From: Rhodothermales bacterium
GTDB taxonomy: Bacteria > Bacteroidota > Rhodothermia > Rhodothermales > UBA10348
Assembly (NCBI GenBank): GCA_028284865.1
Contig: JANQQV010000007.1
Span: 230,607 to 294,606, forward strand
DNA length: 64,000 nucleotides
Reading direction: 5' to 3'
The notes beneath the pieces were generated by a model. The model searched no databases. It saw only the letters and a list, made by a program, of their open reading frames with translations, and was not told where the DNA came from. Numbering within the stretch: the stretch's first letter is position 1; the number at the start of each line of letters is the position of its first letter. The translations under genes and the position numbers were made by a program. This document shows positions 18,211 to 27,008 of the stretch, in pieces.

Positions 18211-19764
18211 ATGACCCAACGCCCGTTCACTTTTCTTCTTGCTGTCCTCCTCCTGGCACCAGCGGCATTTGCGCAGTCTGGAGCGTCGGACATGCGTGAG
18301 GTTACGGGAGCGCCGTTTCTGGCTGTTGATGACCCGCTGCAAGCGTTTGTGGGTACGATGCTTCTTGAGGGTCTCGCTCCGACGGAAAACCCGACGACGT
18401 GGCCGCTTTCCGTTGGGCGGCTTTCAAAGTGGACAGCGGATGCGGACTCGGAATCTGATTGGCTGAACGGCACCGCCCAGCGAATCCATGACCGGCTACA
18501 GACTGAACTGAATCGGCCCAATCGACTTCACAATGAACTGCGCGTAGGTGCGCGCATCGCTACGCAAGATCGACGGGACCTCCTGCGATTCCAGGACACG
18601 GATGAGCTCTCCTGGCAGCCGATGTTGTTGAATCGGACCTGGATCCAGTCCGGTGCCTGGACGGCATCTCTCGGAATCCGGATTGATCGCTACTACGAAG
18701 TGGATCCAGACGGTATGGACACCGCGCATCGCTGGTTGAGCCGTGCGGAGGATGCGTTCATTGCGCGCGAAGGCCGAAATGTGGGCTTCTTCTTCGGGCG
18801 CATGACGCGGCATTGGGGTGAACCCGGCCAGGCGGCCTTCCTGCTCAGCGCGAATCCACGCCCCATGGATCACCTGGCGTTCAGGGTGGGTCCGAGGCGA
18901 CTGAATGTCCAGACCGTGCTTGCCGAACTGGATAGTTTCACTGGCGATGGGCGCATGACCGGGACGGCTGGTGCCGATTCGGTGGCATCGGGAAGCACGC
19001 GGAGAATGCTGGCTACGCATCGCCTGACGTTTGAAGCCACGGAGCGTTGGACCGTCGGCCTGGCCCACGCCACGCTGTATTCCGGGCCGGGCGCAGGCTT
19101 CTCCTTGAAGTTTGCCAACCCATTCAATGTGGCATTGTACGAAATCGACAATCGCCCGAAGAACGACGAAAACAATGGCCTGATAGGCGCTTTTTTTGCT
19201 TATCGGGATGCACAGACAAGAGCTCGAGGAGAGTTGCTGCTGGATGACGTCGATGTCCTGAACGGAAACGAACCTGCTTCTATCGCGGCGACGCTAAGCG
19301 CAGAGCGGCGCGGTATCTCGCGTGGCGTGAACCTGGGTATTTCTGGTACGGTGGTGACGGCTCGGACGTTCAACTCTGAACAAGCAGAAGGCCGCTACGT
19401 GTATCTCGGGCGGGGAATCGGAACGCAGCAATCCGATTTTGCGCACTTCCGTGCACATGCCGACTGGCTCCGGTTCCCTGGATGGATCGTTCGGGCCGGG
19501 GTCGATGTGCTTCGCGAGGGAGAAGCCGATTTCCGCGAGGATCTGCCCGGTCTGGACGAGAAGACGTTGTTCACAGGAACGCCGGAGACCGTCATTCGCC
19601 CTTTCTTGACGATCCACGGCATGATGGCCAACGGTGTCGATGTTGCCCTTCATGGAGGATGGAATCAGATCAGCGACGCCGCGCATGTCGACGGTGCAAC
19701 CGACTCTGCACTGACGGCCTCCCTGTCGATCAGCTACCGCATTGTCGGCTCGCGTGGCCTGTGA
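18211..19764 (+). CDS. Wzi-like capsule-assembly outer-membrane barrel
   Basis: 517 residues with a clear signal peptide (FTFLLAVLLLAPAAFAQ) and a mature part rich in alternating strands that ends SLSISYRIVG, as barrel proteins do. The pattern (early helical segment, RVGARI strand starts, GRMTRHWGEPGQ turn, paired aromatic strands) resembles the capsule assembly protein Wzi family, which anchors surface polysaccharide. The position divergent from a polyprenyl sugar transferase supports this. It heads a tightly packed unit: its stop overlaps the next start by one base (TGATG). Family assignment is by pattern only. Confidence 0.7.
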   Translation: MTQRPFTFLLAVLLLAPAAFAQSGASDMREVTGAPFLAVDDPLQAFVGTMLLEGLAPTENPTTWPLSVGRLSKWTADADSESDWLNGTAQRIHDRLQTELNRPNRLHNELRVGARIATQDRRDLLRFQDTDELSWQPMLLNRTWIQSGAWTASLGIRIDRYYEVDPDGMDTAHRWLSRAEDAFIAREGRNVGFFFGRMTRHWGEPGQAAFLLSANPRPMDHLAFRVGPRRLNVQTVLAELDSFTGDGRMTGTAGADSVASGSTRRMLATHRLTFEATERWTVGLAHATLYSGPGAGFSLKFANPFNVALYEIDNRPKNDENNGLIGAFFAYRDAQTRARGELLLDDVDVLNGNEPASIAATLSAERRGISRGVNLGISGTVVTARTFNSEQAEGRYVYLGRGIGTQQSDFAHFRAHADWLRFPGWIVRAGVDVLREGEADFREDLPGLDEKTLFTGTPETVIRPFLTIHGMMANGVDVALHGGWNQISDAAHVDGATDSALTASLSISYRIVGSRGL

Positions 19765-20432
19765 TGATCCAGGCCTGCACCCGTACGTCGCTTTTCTGTG
19801 GCCTGCTGCTATCCTGCTGGGCCTTGTTGACACCTGCTGATGCCCGGGCTCAGGGGCTGCCTTCCGGTTCTGAGTCTGTTGAATCAGCTTCGGCTTTCGA
19901 GACCATCAGAGCCGGGGTATTCGGCGGAATGGTTTTCCGGAATCGCGGCATGGATGAATGGTCCCCGGGTCCAAGCGGCCGCCTCTCTATCGATACGCCC
20001 TATGCAGGTGGTCGGCTGCGCTTTGATGCGGCATATCGTCCCTGGAGCGGGCAGATCGGGTTTGAAGAAACCATCGATGCGGACGGAAATGTGTTTCGAT
20101 CCGACCTGCCTGATGTTCAAACCATTGACATCCTTGCCGGGTGGGGTCTGGCTAACGCTCCCGATGCAACCATTTCGCTGTCTGGTGGCTTGCTCATTGG
20201 CAACCGATTCATGCTTTTTGATCTCCCGGTCGGCACGGCAGGTCGCCTCGAATCTGAGATGCTGGTAGGCCCCTGGGTACGAGTTGGCCGGGCAACCGGA
20301 GCTTTCCGGGTGTTTGGCGAAGTCCGGGCCATGCGGGTGCTCACCAATCCTCGCTGGGACACGATCGGATTGAGTGGTGGCGTCGCGATCGAGTTTGCCA
20401 CGCCGGGTTGGATCCGGTGGATTCTGAAATGA
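19764..20432 (+). CDS. Exported beta-rich protein of unknown function
   Basis: 222 residues from the ATG at 19764; the track start at 19482 lies inside the Wzi-like gene and is not plausible. The chosen start overlaps the upstream stop by one base and gives a signal peptide (LFCGLLLSCWALLTPADARAQ). The mature part has repeated strand patterns (GRLSIDTPYAGGRLRFDAAY, GRATGAFRVFGEVRAMRVL) and ends GVAIEFATPGWIRWILK, suggesting a small outer-membrane or periplasmic beta protein. No family recognised. Its stop overlaps the next gene by 4 bp, so it is translationally coupled on both sides. Confidence 0.72.
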   Translation: MIQACTRTSLFCGLLLSCWALLTPADARAQGLPSGSESVESASAFETIRAGVFGGMVFRNRGMDEWSPGPSGRLSIDTPYAGGRLRFDAAYRPWSGQIGFEETIDADGNVFRSDLPDVQTIDILAGWGLANAPDATISLSGGLLIGNRFMLFDLPVGTAGRLESEMLVGPWVRVGRATGAFRVFGEVRAMRVLTNPRWDTIGLSGGVAIEFATPGWIRWILK

Positions 20433-22477
20433 TGTCTTGCGAGACATATCGGAGCCGAATGGCACGCCTTTCCCAAACTGTCGTAGGGATGGTGTTTGTC
20501 ATTTTTTTGGCGAACCAGGCGTGGGCGCAGCAGGGGCAGGCTGACCATTCTCCTTCTCCATCCGGCCTGGCTGCACCATTTGAATGGTCGCCATGGACCA
20601 TGTCTGGTTCCGAAATCCAGACGACAGGTGCCGTTCGGCTTTCGGAGCTCTTTCGGATGATGCCATCCATCGAGACATGGGGCTCGGACCGCTATACCCT
20701 TCGCTTACTCGGAATGGGATTGGATGGACAACATGGCGCACAACCGGTCATGGTTCTTGACGGTGTCGAGCTGCCTGCCTTTTTCCTTGATCGCGTTCTG
20801 ACCGAAGCGCTGCCCGTTGCGCCCGGTGATCTGGACGGGCTGGTCTATCAGTCCGAATTAGAGATGTCTGATGCCGGTCGGCTAAGTGCTGGCAAACTGC
20901 GTCTTTCAACACCCATGATCACGGGATGGCAAGCGTCCGGAGCCATCGCAGTCATAAATGAAACTGGTGACCCGGGTCCAGCCAAGCACTCCGACGCCCG
21001 GCGAGACAATGTCGACCGCAGCGGGCCTGCTACCTGGTTGCGCCTTGGATGGGGTGATGGAATCTGGTTGGTACAGGCCGGCTTGCAAACCGACCTTCAC
21101 CACCTGACGGACACGCGGATCGCGGGCCGTGTGCGGCGCACGTATTCGGAAGACGCCCAGCCGATCGTGACCCAGTTCAGTCCGTTCGTTCGAATCCGGA
21201 AAAAGGGGGCCACGACACGACTACAGGTTCTTGCGGGCCACTCCCGCAGAAAGGACTTCATTTTCCACGAGGCCGCGGGCTGGGAGTGGCCCGCACGACT
21301 CCAACGATCCTGGGCAATCGCACAGGCTTCGAAGGATTTCAAAGGCTTCTCGCTATTCGTCAGAGCCGACGGATCAGAAGGTTCGCTGACGGACCGTCCA
21401 TCGTTCATCGCATTGCCTCCCGAATTGGAGTGGCGTGAGGCTGCCTTCAGCAGCTCCATCATGCGATCCGGACCGACGTGGAATGCACGTATCGGAGGGT
21501 CAGCACGGACTTTCGAAATCAGCCAGCTGGCGGATGGGACGAACACGGTGAACTCCCGGATGCTTCCCGGCATCCACGCCAGTATTGGGGCTCGATCGGA
21601 TCGATGGACCTTCCGCACGTTTGCCAATGCCTTGTTGCTTGACGATGACGGCTTGCAGTCATCTTCGACCAGCTACGTGGTCGGGACGGAATCGAGTCGT
21701 CGGGGTCCTCAAGGTGGAATCGATCTTGGCATTCGCTGGCAATCAGGCCACGTACCCGAACCGGGACAGTTGACAGAATGGACTCGAGCAGGCGTGGACC
21801 TGGGAGAATGGATGCAGCTTGCCGACTTGGACGCTGTTTCCTCGCATTCATTCACCCCGCGTACAGCGAGCATGGGGCTGACGGTTCACCGGTCATTCAA
21901 GGGAGCCTGGCTGGGGTGGCTTGATGGTCGAATCCGGTGGCAAGATGGACAACTCCTTCAGGATCGTGTTGTCACTCAGCCTTTTGGCGTCGGCCCGTTA
22001 CTTCCAGAATGGAGCTGGTCAGGCCCGCATTCGGGCTGGCTGTTTTCCCGCTCAATTGGACTTGAACGGACAGCAGCAGACCGCATCGTCTGGCGCACAT
22101 TCTTCCAGTTCCACCATGTTTCCTCCGAGGGGGACGATGTCTTTTTCCGACATCAAACTGGTTTTTCTCGACACCGGGCATGGGTGACCGCTTCGGACGA
22201 GAGACCCGGCGGATTCCGCTGGTTCACGCGCATCGGCTATCTCTCCGCATGGACATGGCCCGAATACCAGGAACCAGCACGGCGTTCCATTCCTGGAGAT
22301 CTGGTGGTCGATGCCACCTTCGGAAAGACCCTCATGTCCGGTCATTTGAATGCGATGGTGTCTGTCCTGAATCTGCCTGACCGAGCACTGGGAAATCATC
22401 CCGCTGGTGTGCGAGAGCAGCTGGCAATTCGCCTTTCCATTGCGTTTTCCACGCATTCTGACGCTGCCAGTCGGTGA
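20429..22477 (+). CDS. TonB-dependent-receptor-like outer-membrane protein, reduced form
   Basis: 682 residues from the ATG at 20429 (overlapping the upstream TGA by 4 bp); 20459 is another possible start. Signal peptide VVGMVFVIFLANQAWAQ. Residues about 45-130 look like a plug domain: TTGAVRLSELFRMMPSIETW followed by QPVMVLDGVELPAFFL, the typical VLDGV segment. The rest is a strand-rich barrel. I see no carboxypeptidase-like N-terminal repeat and no obvious TonB box, and the barrel is short compared with most SusC-like receptors. Cargo unknown; association with the Wzi-like gene suggests saccharide export or uptake. A TonB-type gene lies one gene downstream on the other strand. Confidence 0.7.
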   Translation: MMSCETYRSRMARLSQTVVGMVFVIFLANQAWAQQGQADHSPSPSGLAAPFEWSPWTMSGSEIQTTGAVRLSELFRMMPSIETWGSDRYTLRLLGMGLDGQHGAQPVMVLDGVELPAFFLDRVLTEALPVAPGDLDGLVYQSELEMSDAGRLSAGKLRLSTPMITGWQASGAIAVINETGDPGPAKHSDARRDNVDRSGPATWLRLGWGDGIWLVQAGLQTDLHHLTDTRIAGRVRRTYSEDAQPIVTQFSPFVRIRKKGATTRLQVLAGHSRRKDFIFHEAAGWEWPARLQRSWAIAQASKDFKGFSLFVRADGSEGSLTDRPSFIALPPELEWREAAFSSSIMRSGPTWNARIGGSARTFEISQLADGTNTVNSRMLPGIHASIGARSDRWTFRTFANALLLDDDGLQSSSTSYVVGTESSRRGPQGGIDLGIRWQSGHVPEPGQLTEWTRAGVDLGEWMQLADLDAVSSHSFTPRTASMGLTVHRSFKGAWLGWLDGRIRWQDGQLLQDRVVTQPFGVGPLLPEWSWSGPHSGWLFSRSIGLERTAADRIVWRTFFQFHHVSSEGDDVFFRHQTGFSRHRAWVTASDERPGGFRWFTRIGYLSAWTWPEYQEPARRSIPGDLVVDATFGKTLMSGHLNAMVSVLNLPDRALGNHPAGVREQLAIRLSIAFSTHSDAASR

Positions 22478-23907
22478 GTGCGGTTCTGGAGCGATATGCC
22501 CCCCTGGCGCCGGATCCGGTCGCTTTTCGGGACGCCTGCCTGCGGCCTCTACCCGACACGTGCTGGGTACCTTCTGGTCGCATGCCAGCGCTGAATGAGA
22601 TGGCGTCCGGCGTGCTCCAGCCCATGTCCTGGACGAAACGAGGATTCCGGATGGATGGCCGGGATATGGCTTTTGGAATTCACTTTCTGACCGGTGGTTT
22701 GTTGATCCAGGAAGAAGCCGCCATGATGGCTGTTGCCGCCCTTCAGCCACAACCTGGGGATCGAGTCCTGGATCTGTGTGCGGCACCCGGAAACAAGTCG
22801 GTTCAACTGGCGGACGCTGTCGGGCCGAATGGCTGGGTGGTTGCCAATGATGTGTCGAGTGCCCGATTGAACGTCCTTCGCGGAATGGCGGATCGTTTCG
22901 CGTTGCCCAACCTGTCCATCACCGTTCATGACGGTGCCTCCTTCCCAGATCGGGCCCATCCGGGCACCGACATACCGATCCGATTTGACGCCACACTGGT
23001 TGACGTACCCTGCTCATGCGAAGGTACCTCTCGGAAGAATCCCTCTGTCCTTTCGCGTTCGGGCGACGCCCGTCGCGACGCCTTGCCATCCCTCCAAGAG
23101 TCATTACTCCGGCGTGCAATCCATTTGACACGACCCGGTGGACGCATCCTGTACGCGACCTGCACCTTTGCTCCCGAGGAAAACGAGATGGTTGTGAACC
23201 GGGTGCTCGATGCACCCCTTCCGGGGGACGAGGTCCGAGTGCTTCCCATTTCGATACCGGGGACGACGCTTGATCCGGGAATCACACGTTGGGGTTCACA
23301 TGTCCTGGATCAGACCTTGGAGCAAACAGCCCGGATCTGGCCGGATCGCAACGATACAGGTGGTTTCTATCTGGCTCTCCTGCAGAAATCAGGGGACTCG
23401 ACAGCGAATCACGACTGGCCGACGCCATCGAATGACTCGCTGGATGCTTCATCGCTCCCGTGGAGCGCGTACGACCTGCCTGACTCGTTTCTGAAATCCC
23501 ACTGCCAGGAAGGCATCAGTCAGAAGCACACCCGCCTGGCCACGCTGCTGCGACCTGACATTCCGTTCAACGAGATCGCGGTCGGAATGAGCGGCGTAAA
23601 TCTCAAATCGCGGGAGCCAAGACCAACGTCGTCGCTGGCCTCCTATCTGGCGCCGGCAGCCCGTGCAGGAGTTTCCGAGCTCGCACCTGCGGCGTGTGTA
23701 CCGTTCCTCTGCCGTGAAACCGTTGAGCCGCTTGAATTGCTTCCACCCTCGGATCGGACCAGATACGTTCTCGTCCGTTCAGGTAAGCTCGCGTTGGGAT
23801 TGGGCCACGTTGATCCTCAAGGGCGGATCGAATCGCTGTTTCCGGCTCATCTGGCTGGGCTTCCAGTCAAACAGTGGCTGGAGCGACTAAGAGAAGAAGG
23901 CCCTTAG
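22474..23907 (+). CDS. rsmF: rRNA/tRNA cytosine-C5 methyltransferase, RsmF-like
   Basis: NOL1/NOP2/Sun-family SAM-dependent RNA m5C methyltransferase. 477 residues starting with GTG, overlapping the previous stop by 4 bp (GTGA). Catalytic core: VLDLCAAPGNKSVQLAD (SAM binding), ANDVSSARLNVL, VDVPCSCEGTSRKNP with the motif IV cysteine, and LYATCTFAPEENE with the motif VI cysteine, so both catalytic cysteines are present. A C-terminal region of about 150 residues beyond the methylase fits RsmF rather than RsmB, whose homologue lies at 27-28.5 kb. The stop TAG shares bases with the stop of the convergent TonB gene. Placement behind three outer-membrane genes is unusual for an RNA enzyme. Confidence 0.85.
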   Translation: MSAVLERYAPLAPDPVAFRDACLRPLPDTCWVPSGRMPALNEMASGVLQPMSWTKRGFRMDGRDMAFGIHFLTGGLLIQEEAAMMAVAALQPQPGDRVLDLCAAPGNKSVQLADAVGPNGWVVANDVSSARLNVLRGMADRFALPNLSITVHDGASFPDRAHPGTDIPIRFDATLVDVPCSCEGTSRKNPSVLSRSGDARRDALPSLQESLLRRAIHLTRPGGRILYATCTFAPEENEMVVNRVLDAPLPGDEVRVLPISIPGTTLDPGITRWGSHVLDQTLEQTARIWPDRNDTGGFYLALLQKSGDSTANHDWPTPSNDSLDASSLPWSAYDLPDSFLKSHCQEGISQKHTRLATLLRPDIPFNEIAVGMSGVNLKSREPRPTSSLASYLAPAARAGVSELAPAACVPFLCRETVEPLELLPPSDRTRYVLVRSGKLALGLGHVDPQGRIESLFPAHLAGLPVKQWLERLREEGP

Positions 23908-24665
23908 CGCCGCGTGAAAACGAATGTGATCAGACCTTGCTGCGCTTCCTGAGGGGCATTTGAGGGAAGTGGGTTGAATCGCCAACCGCGAACTACACGC
24001 AAGACCTCTCGATCCTGAGCAGGATCCCCACGACGCACGGGCAGGGCCTGCGTAACATTACCGAGCGGATCGACTGTAATGCGCACCGTCACGCGAACGT
24101 CGCTGTTCTGCGACAGGAAAGCAGGCAAGGGCGTGTTGACCGGCTCACGGTTGAGGCCCTCAATACGGAATGGCGCGGAGGCCTCCTCCTGATTCGACGT
24201 CCCCTCATCACCCGAATCTTCGCCTTCGTCCGGATCTAACGACCCGCTGCCAAGCGGCTGTATCACTTCCTGCTCAGGCTGCGCTTCTTCCTCGACGATC
24301 TCTTCCTCGGTGTTGTTTTCCTCCGGGGCGATGACCTCAGATTCAGGAGCCTCGATCACCTCTTCGTCAGGGACATCCAGGTCTGCATCCGGCAATTCGA
24401 CGGGCTTGACGTCTTCCGGGGGAGCCACGGGAGGACGTTCAACTTCCTCGGGCTGCTCTTCCTCGGGTTCGGGTTCGGGTTGCTCGCGTACAGGAGCTTG
24501 CTGAACTGGACGTCCTTCCGAAAGCGGACCGAATTCAACCTCGAGGAATCCCATGGGCTGCTCATCATTCGCCGCTGCCGTCAACAGCGAAAGAGCCACC
24601 AGAATCACCACATGGAGTCCAAGGCTGATGATCACTCCGTTTCGATCTTCCTTGCGGATTTTCAT
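23904..24665 (-). CDS. TonB-type energy transducer
   Basis: 253 residues: short cytoplasmic start, one membrane anchor (GVIISLGLHVVILVALSLL, residues 10-28), a long Pro/Glu-rich periplasm-spanning region (about 55-150, e.g. EQPEPEPEEEQPEEVERPP), and a C-terminal TonB domain (about 180-253) with VRVTVRITVDPLGNVTQALPV and VVRGWRFNPLP. It passes proton-motive energy from ExbB/ExbD to outer-membrane receptors; no exbB or exbD is in the window. It converges on rsmF with overlapping stop codons. The spacer is acidic rather than the Lys-Pro type seen in enterobacterial TonB. Confidence 0.88.
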   Translation of the reverse strand: MKIRKEDRNGVIISLGLHVVILVALSLLTAAANDEQPMGFLEVEFGPLSEGRPVQQAPVREQPEPEPEEEQPEEVERPPVAPPEDVKPVELPDADLDVPDEEVIEAPESEVIAPEENNTEEEIVEEEAQPEQEVIQPLGSGSLDPDEGEDSGDEGTSNQEEASAPFRIEGLNREPVNTPLPAFLSQNSDVRVTVRITVDPLGNVTQALPVRRGDPAQDREVLRVVRGWRFNPLPSNAPQEAQQGLITFVFTRR

Positions 24666-24748
24666 GTGTGGTCAGCGTGGAGAGAATTTGCGATCAGTGA
24701 TGGAAGCGCGTTAGCCAATGAGCGTCCTGGGAACACACATCGTGCAAC

Positions 24749-25708
24749 TCACGGATGCGAATCAGGGTCCGAGCGCCAGGTGGAACCGACCACGTAGCGG
24801 GGTCTGCCTTTGACTTCGTCGTACACCCGGGCCAGGTAGGAGCCGATCACACCTAGGAAAAAAAGCTGCACACCGCCGAAGAAGAAGGCCGCAAATATCA
24901 ATGAGGCCCAACCGGTTATGGCCGTCTGGAACACGTATTTGGTAAGAAGGACCCAAACCAGACCCATGAAAGAACCGGCGGAGATCAGCAGGCCGAGTCG
25001 CATGGCGAATCTCAGTGGCTTTCCTGAAAAGGATGCCAATCCGTCAAGGGCAAGATCGAGGCGTCTTCGCCATGGATACTTAGTCTTCCCTGCTGCCCGT
25101 CCTGGACGAACGTACTCGACAGCCTCCTGCTTGAAGCCCAACCATGAAATCAGACCGCGAACGTATGGTTGCTGCTCATTGAGCTCTCTGAAGGCCTCCA
25201 TCACTTTCCGGGAAACCAGCCGGAAATCGCCCGTGTCGAGGGGGGCGTCCAGACCAGTAAAAGAGCGAAAGAAGCGGTAATACCAGCCGGCCGTAAGGCG
25301 TTCAAGGAAACTCACCTCCTCCCGGTCGATTCGCTTCCCGTACACGACATCGGCGCCTTCCTTCCAACGGTCAATCATGCTTCCCGCTACATCCAGGGGG
25401 TCTTGCAAGTCGGCGTCCATCACGATGGCCGCGTCAGCATCACAAAGATTCAGACCTGCAGTCACGGCGATCTGATGGCCGAAATTCCTGGACAGGGAAA
25501 CGACGCTGATATCCTTCAGTGATCCGGACTCCTCCCGGATCAGTGCCGCCGAGCCATCACGGGAGCCATCGTCGACGAAAAGCACCGAGATCCGCTCAGG
25601 ACGCGATGTGCGAAACGCCCCGATGGCCTCCAGAAGCAACGGAAGCACGTCCCGTTCATTGAAAACAGGGATCACCAGGCTGATGTGCGGGCGTTCGGTC
25701 GCTGACAC
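24749..25708 (-). CDS. Family 2 glycosyltransferase, polyprenyl-phosphate (GtrB/DPM1-like)
   Basis: 319 residues from a GTG at 25708; the track start at 25855 would overlap the upstream gene by 140 bp and adds a stretch antisense to nothing functional. The core begins HISLVIPVFNERDVLP, followed by VLFVDDGSRDGS, NFGHQIAVTAGL, and VMDADLQDPLD (metal-binding DXD). The C-terminal part has TGDFRLVSRKVMEAF and two membrane helices (LGLLISAGSFMGLVWVLL and LIFAAFFFGGVQLFFLGVIGSYLARVY), the layout of GtrB-type enzymes that charge a polyprenyl phosphate with a sugar. It lies 7 bp after the PorV/PorQ-like gene, likely in one transcript. Confidence 0.9.
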   Translation of the reverse strand: MSATERPHISLVIPVFNERDVLPLLLEAIGAFRTSRPERISVLFVDDGSRDGSAALIREESGSLKDISVVSLSRNFGHQIAVTAGLNLCDADAAIVMDADLQDPLDVAGSMIDRWKEGADVVYGKRIDREEVSFLERLTAGWYYRFFRSFTGLDAPLDTGDFRLVSRKVMEAFRELNEQQPYVRGLISWLGFKQEAVEYVRPGRAAGKTKYPWRRRLDLALDGLASFSGKPLRFAMRLGLLISAGSFMGLVWVLLTKYVFQTAITGWASLIFAAFFFGGVQLFFLGVIGSYLARVYDEVKGRPRYVVGSTWRSDPDSHP

Positions 25709-25715
25709 CGGGTTC

Positions 25716-26909
25716 TTACTCGGAGAATCGATAGTGTGCGGAGATGCGATGGGAATATCCCAAATCCGACACCAGACCAGCAAAATCACCGAAGCCGTAA
25801 TCCACAGCAGCACGCCCCCAGCGGAATCCGGTACCGAGCGATGGGGTGATATCAAGCCCTTCCCCGTCTACAACCTGGATCCGATTGAACCCGGCACGGA
25901 ACGAAACGAGATCGGAAACCACCAACTCAGCGCCCAACCGGGGGTGCAGGTTCATCGATCCCGCCGATATCTGGTTGGCAGACGCTCCGTCAAAGGCAAC
26001 GTCCATGTCCATGGAAACCCTGATCGTCCCCGGTCGAACATCGAACAGGCGCGACGCGCCCATGCGAACCACAGGAAGAACAAGCTCTGTCCCTCCTTCC
26101 GGCAAATCATCCTCGAACACATCACGAATGTTCGCAAGCCGTCCAGAATCCACCGACCAGGACTGCAGCATGGTGGTGACATCCTGCACGTTCAGACCCA
26201 ATTGCCACACCGGAGAGACGTATCGCACGCCCACGTCCATGGAATAACCCCACGCGGTGGCAAAGTCTCCGATACTGCGCCGGATGATCTTCGAACTGAC
26301 ACCAAAGGACAATGCGTCGGACAGCCGCTTGCCGTAGCCCACGAACAACGCGTAATCAGCTGCTGAGAAGGTGGTGATGGCACTCTCCGGGTTTGGCAGC
26401 GGCTGATCCCGTTCGGAATCCCAGGCATCTAGGGTGTTCTTGATGTCATTCACGCCGCTCCGGATCAACGTCACTCCGAGCACGCTGCGCTCGGAGAAGG
26501 GCACGGCGAACCCGGCGTAATCGAACGAGACAATACCCGAGAAACGCTCGGCATGCATATAGGACACTTCCCGGGAGGAGACTCCGGTCAATCCAGCGGG
26601 ATTCCAGAACCCGGCATACACATCATCAGCGACTGAGATGTAGGCACCACCCATGCCCAAGGCGCGGGCGCCGACGCCGCCCGCAAGGAAATCCGCGCCG
26701 TACTTCGCCACCCGCTGTGCGTGGCTGGCGTCGGCGCCTGTGAGCACAAGAACAGCGACGAGCAGGCTAATTCGAAACAGGCTCTTGGCTCCTCGTGCGT
26801 ATTCAGAAAAGCGTGAAATGAGCTTTCTCGGCTGGTTTGGAGTCAGAAAAGACAGGCAGGCGCCCCGAGGGGTATCGAAGTTCATCACTCGAGTGGACCA
26901 ATGCCGCAT
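25716..26909 (-). CDS. PorV/PorQ-family outer-membrane barrel protein
   Basis: 397 residues at most; the ATG at 26885 is an alternative start. A signal peptide (LFRISLLVAVLVLTGADASHAQ) precedes AKYGADFLAGGVGARALGMGGAYISVADD and GFWNPAGLTG, a strong signature of the PorV/PorQ (UPF0164-like) barrels. The mature part alternates strands and ends GYSHRISAHYRFSE, typical of a barrel. In Bacteroidota such proteins serve type IX secretion or act as FadL-like barrels; no other type IX secretion gene is present here, so that role is only possible. Followed by the GT2 gene after 7 bp. Confidence 0.88.
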   Translation of the reverse strand: MRHWSTRVMNFDTPRGACLSFLTPNQPRKLISRFSEYARGAKSLFRISLLVAVLVLTGADASHAQRVAKYGADFLAGGVGARALGMGGAYISVADDVYAGFWNPAGLTGVSSREVSYMHAERFSGIVSFDYAGFAVPFSERSVLGVTLIRSGVNDIKNTLDAWDSERDQPLPNPESAITTFSAADYALFVGYGKRLSDALSFGVSSKIIRRSIGDFATAWGYSMDVGVRYVSPVWQLGLNVQDVTTMLQSWSVDSGRLANIRDVFEDDLPEGGTELVLPVVRMGASRLFDVRPGTIRVSMDMDVAFDGASANQISAGSMNLHPRLGAELVVSDLVSFRAGFNRIQVVDGEGLDITPSLGTGFRWGRAAVDYGFGDFAGLVSDLGYSHRISAHYRFSE

Positions 26910-27008
26910 TTCGTTGCAGGTTTCGAAGCGGCGTGGGATTGCCCTTGTGGAGCGGAGCGGGTAACAAGGGTGCCGGAGATGTGAGTAGCCGCGCCAATCA
27001 GGGGGCTG

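Noticed and set aside
25716-26909. A type IX secretion locus
   Set aside because: Only one PorV/PorQ-type barrel is present; no PorL/M/N, PorT or sortase U-type genes are in the window.
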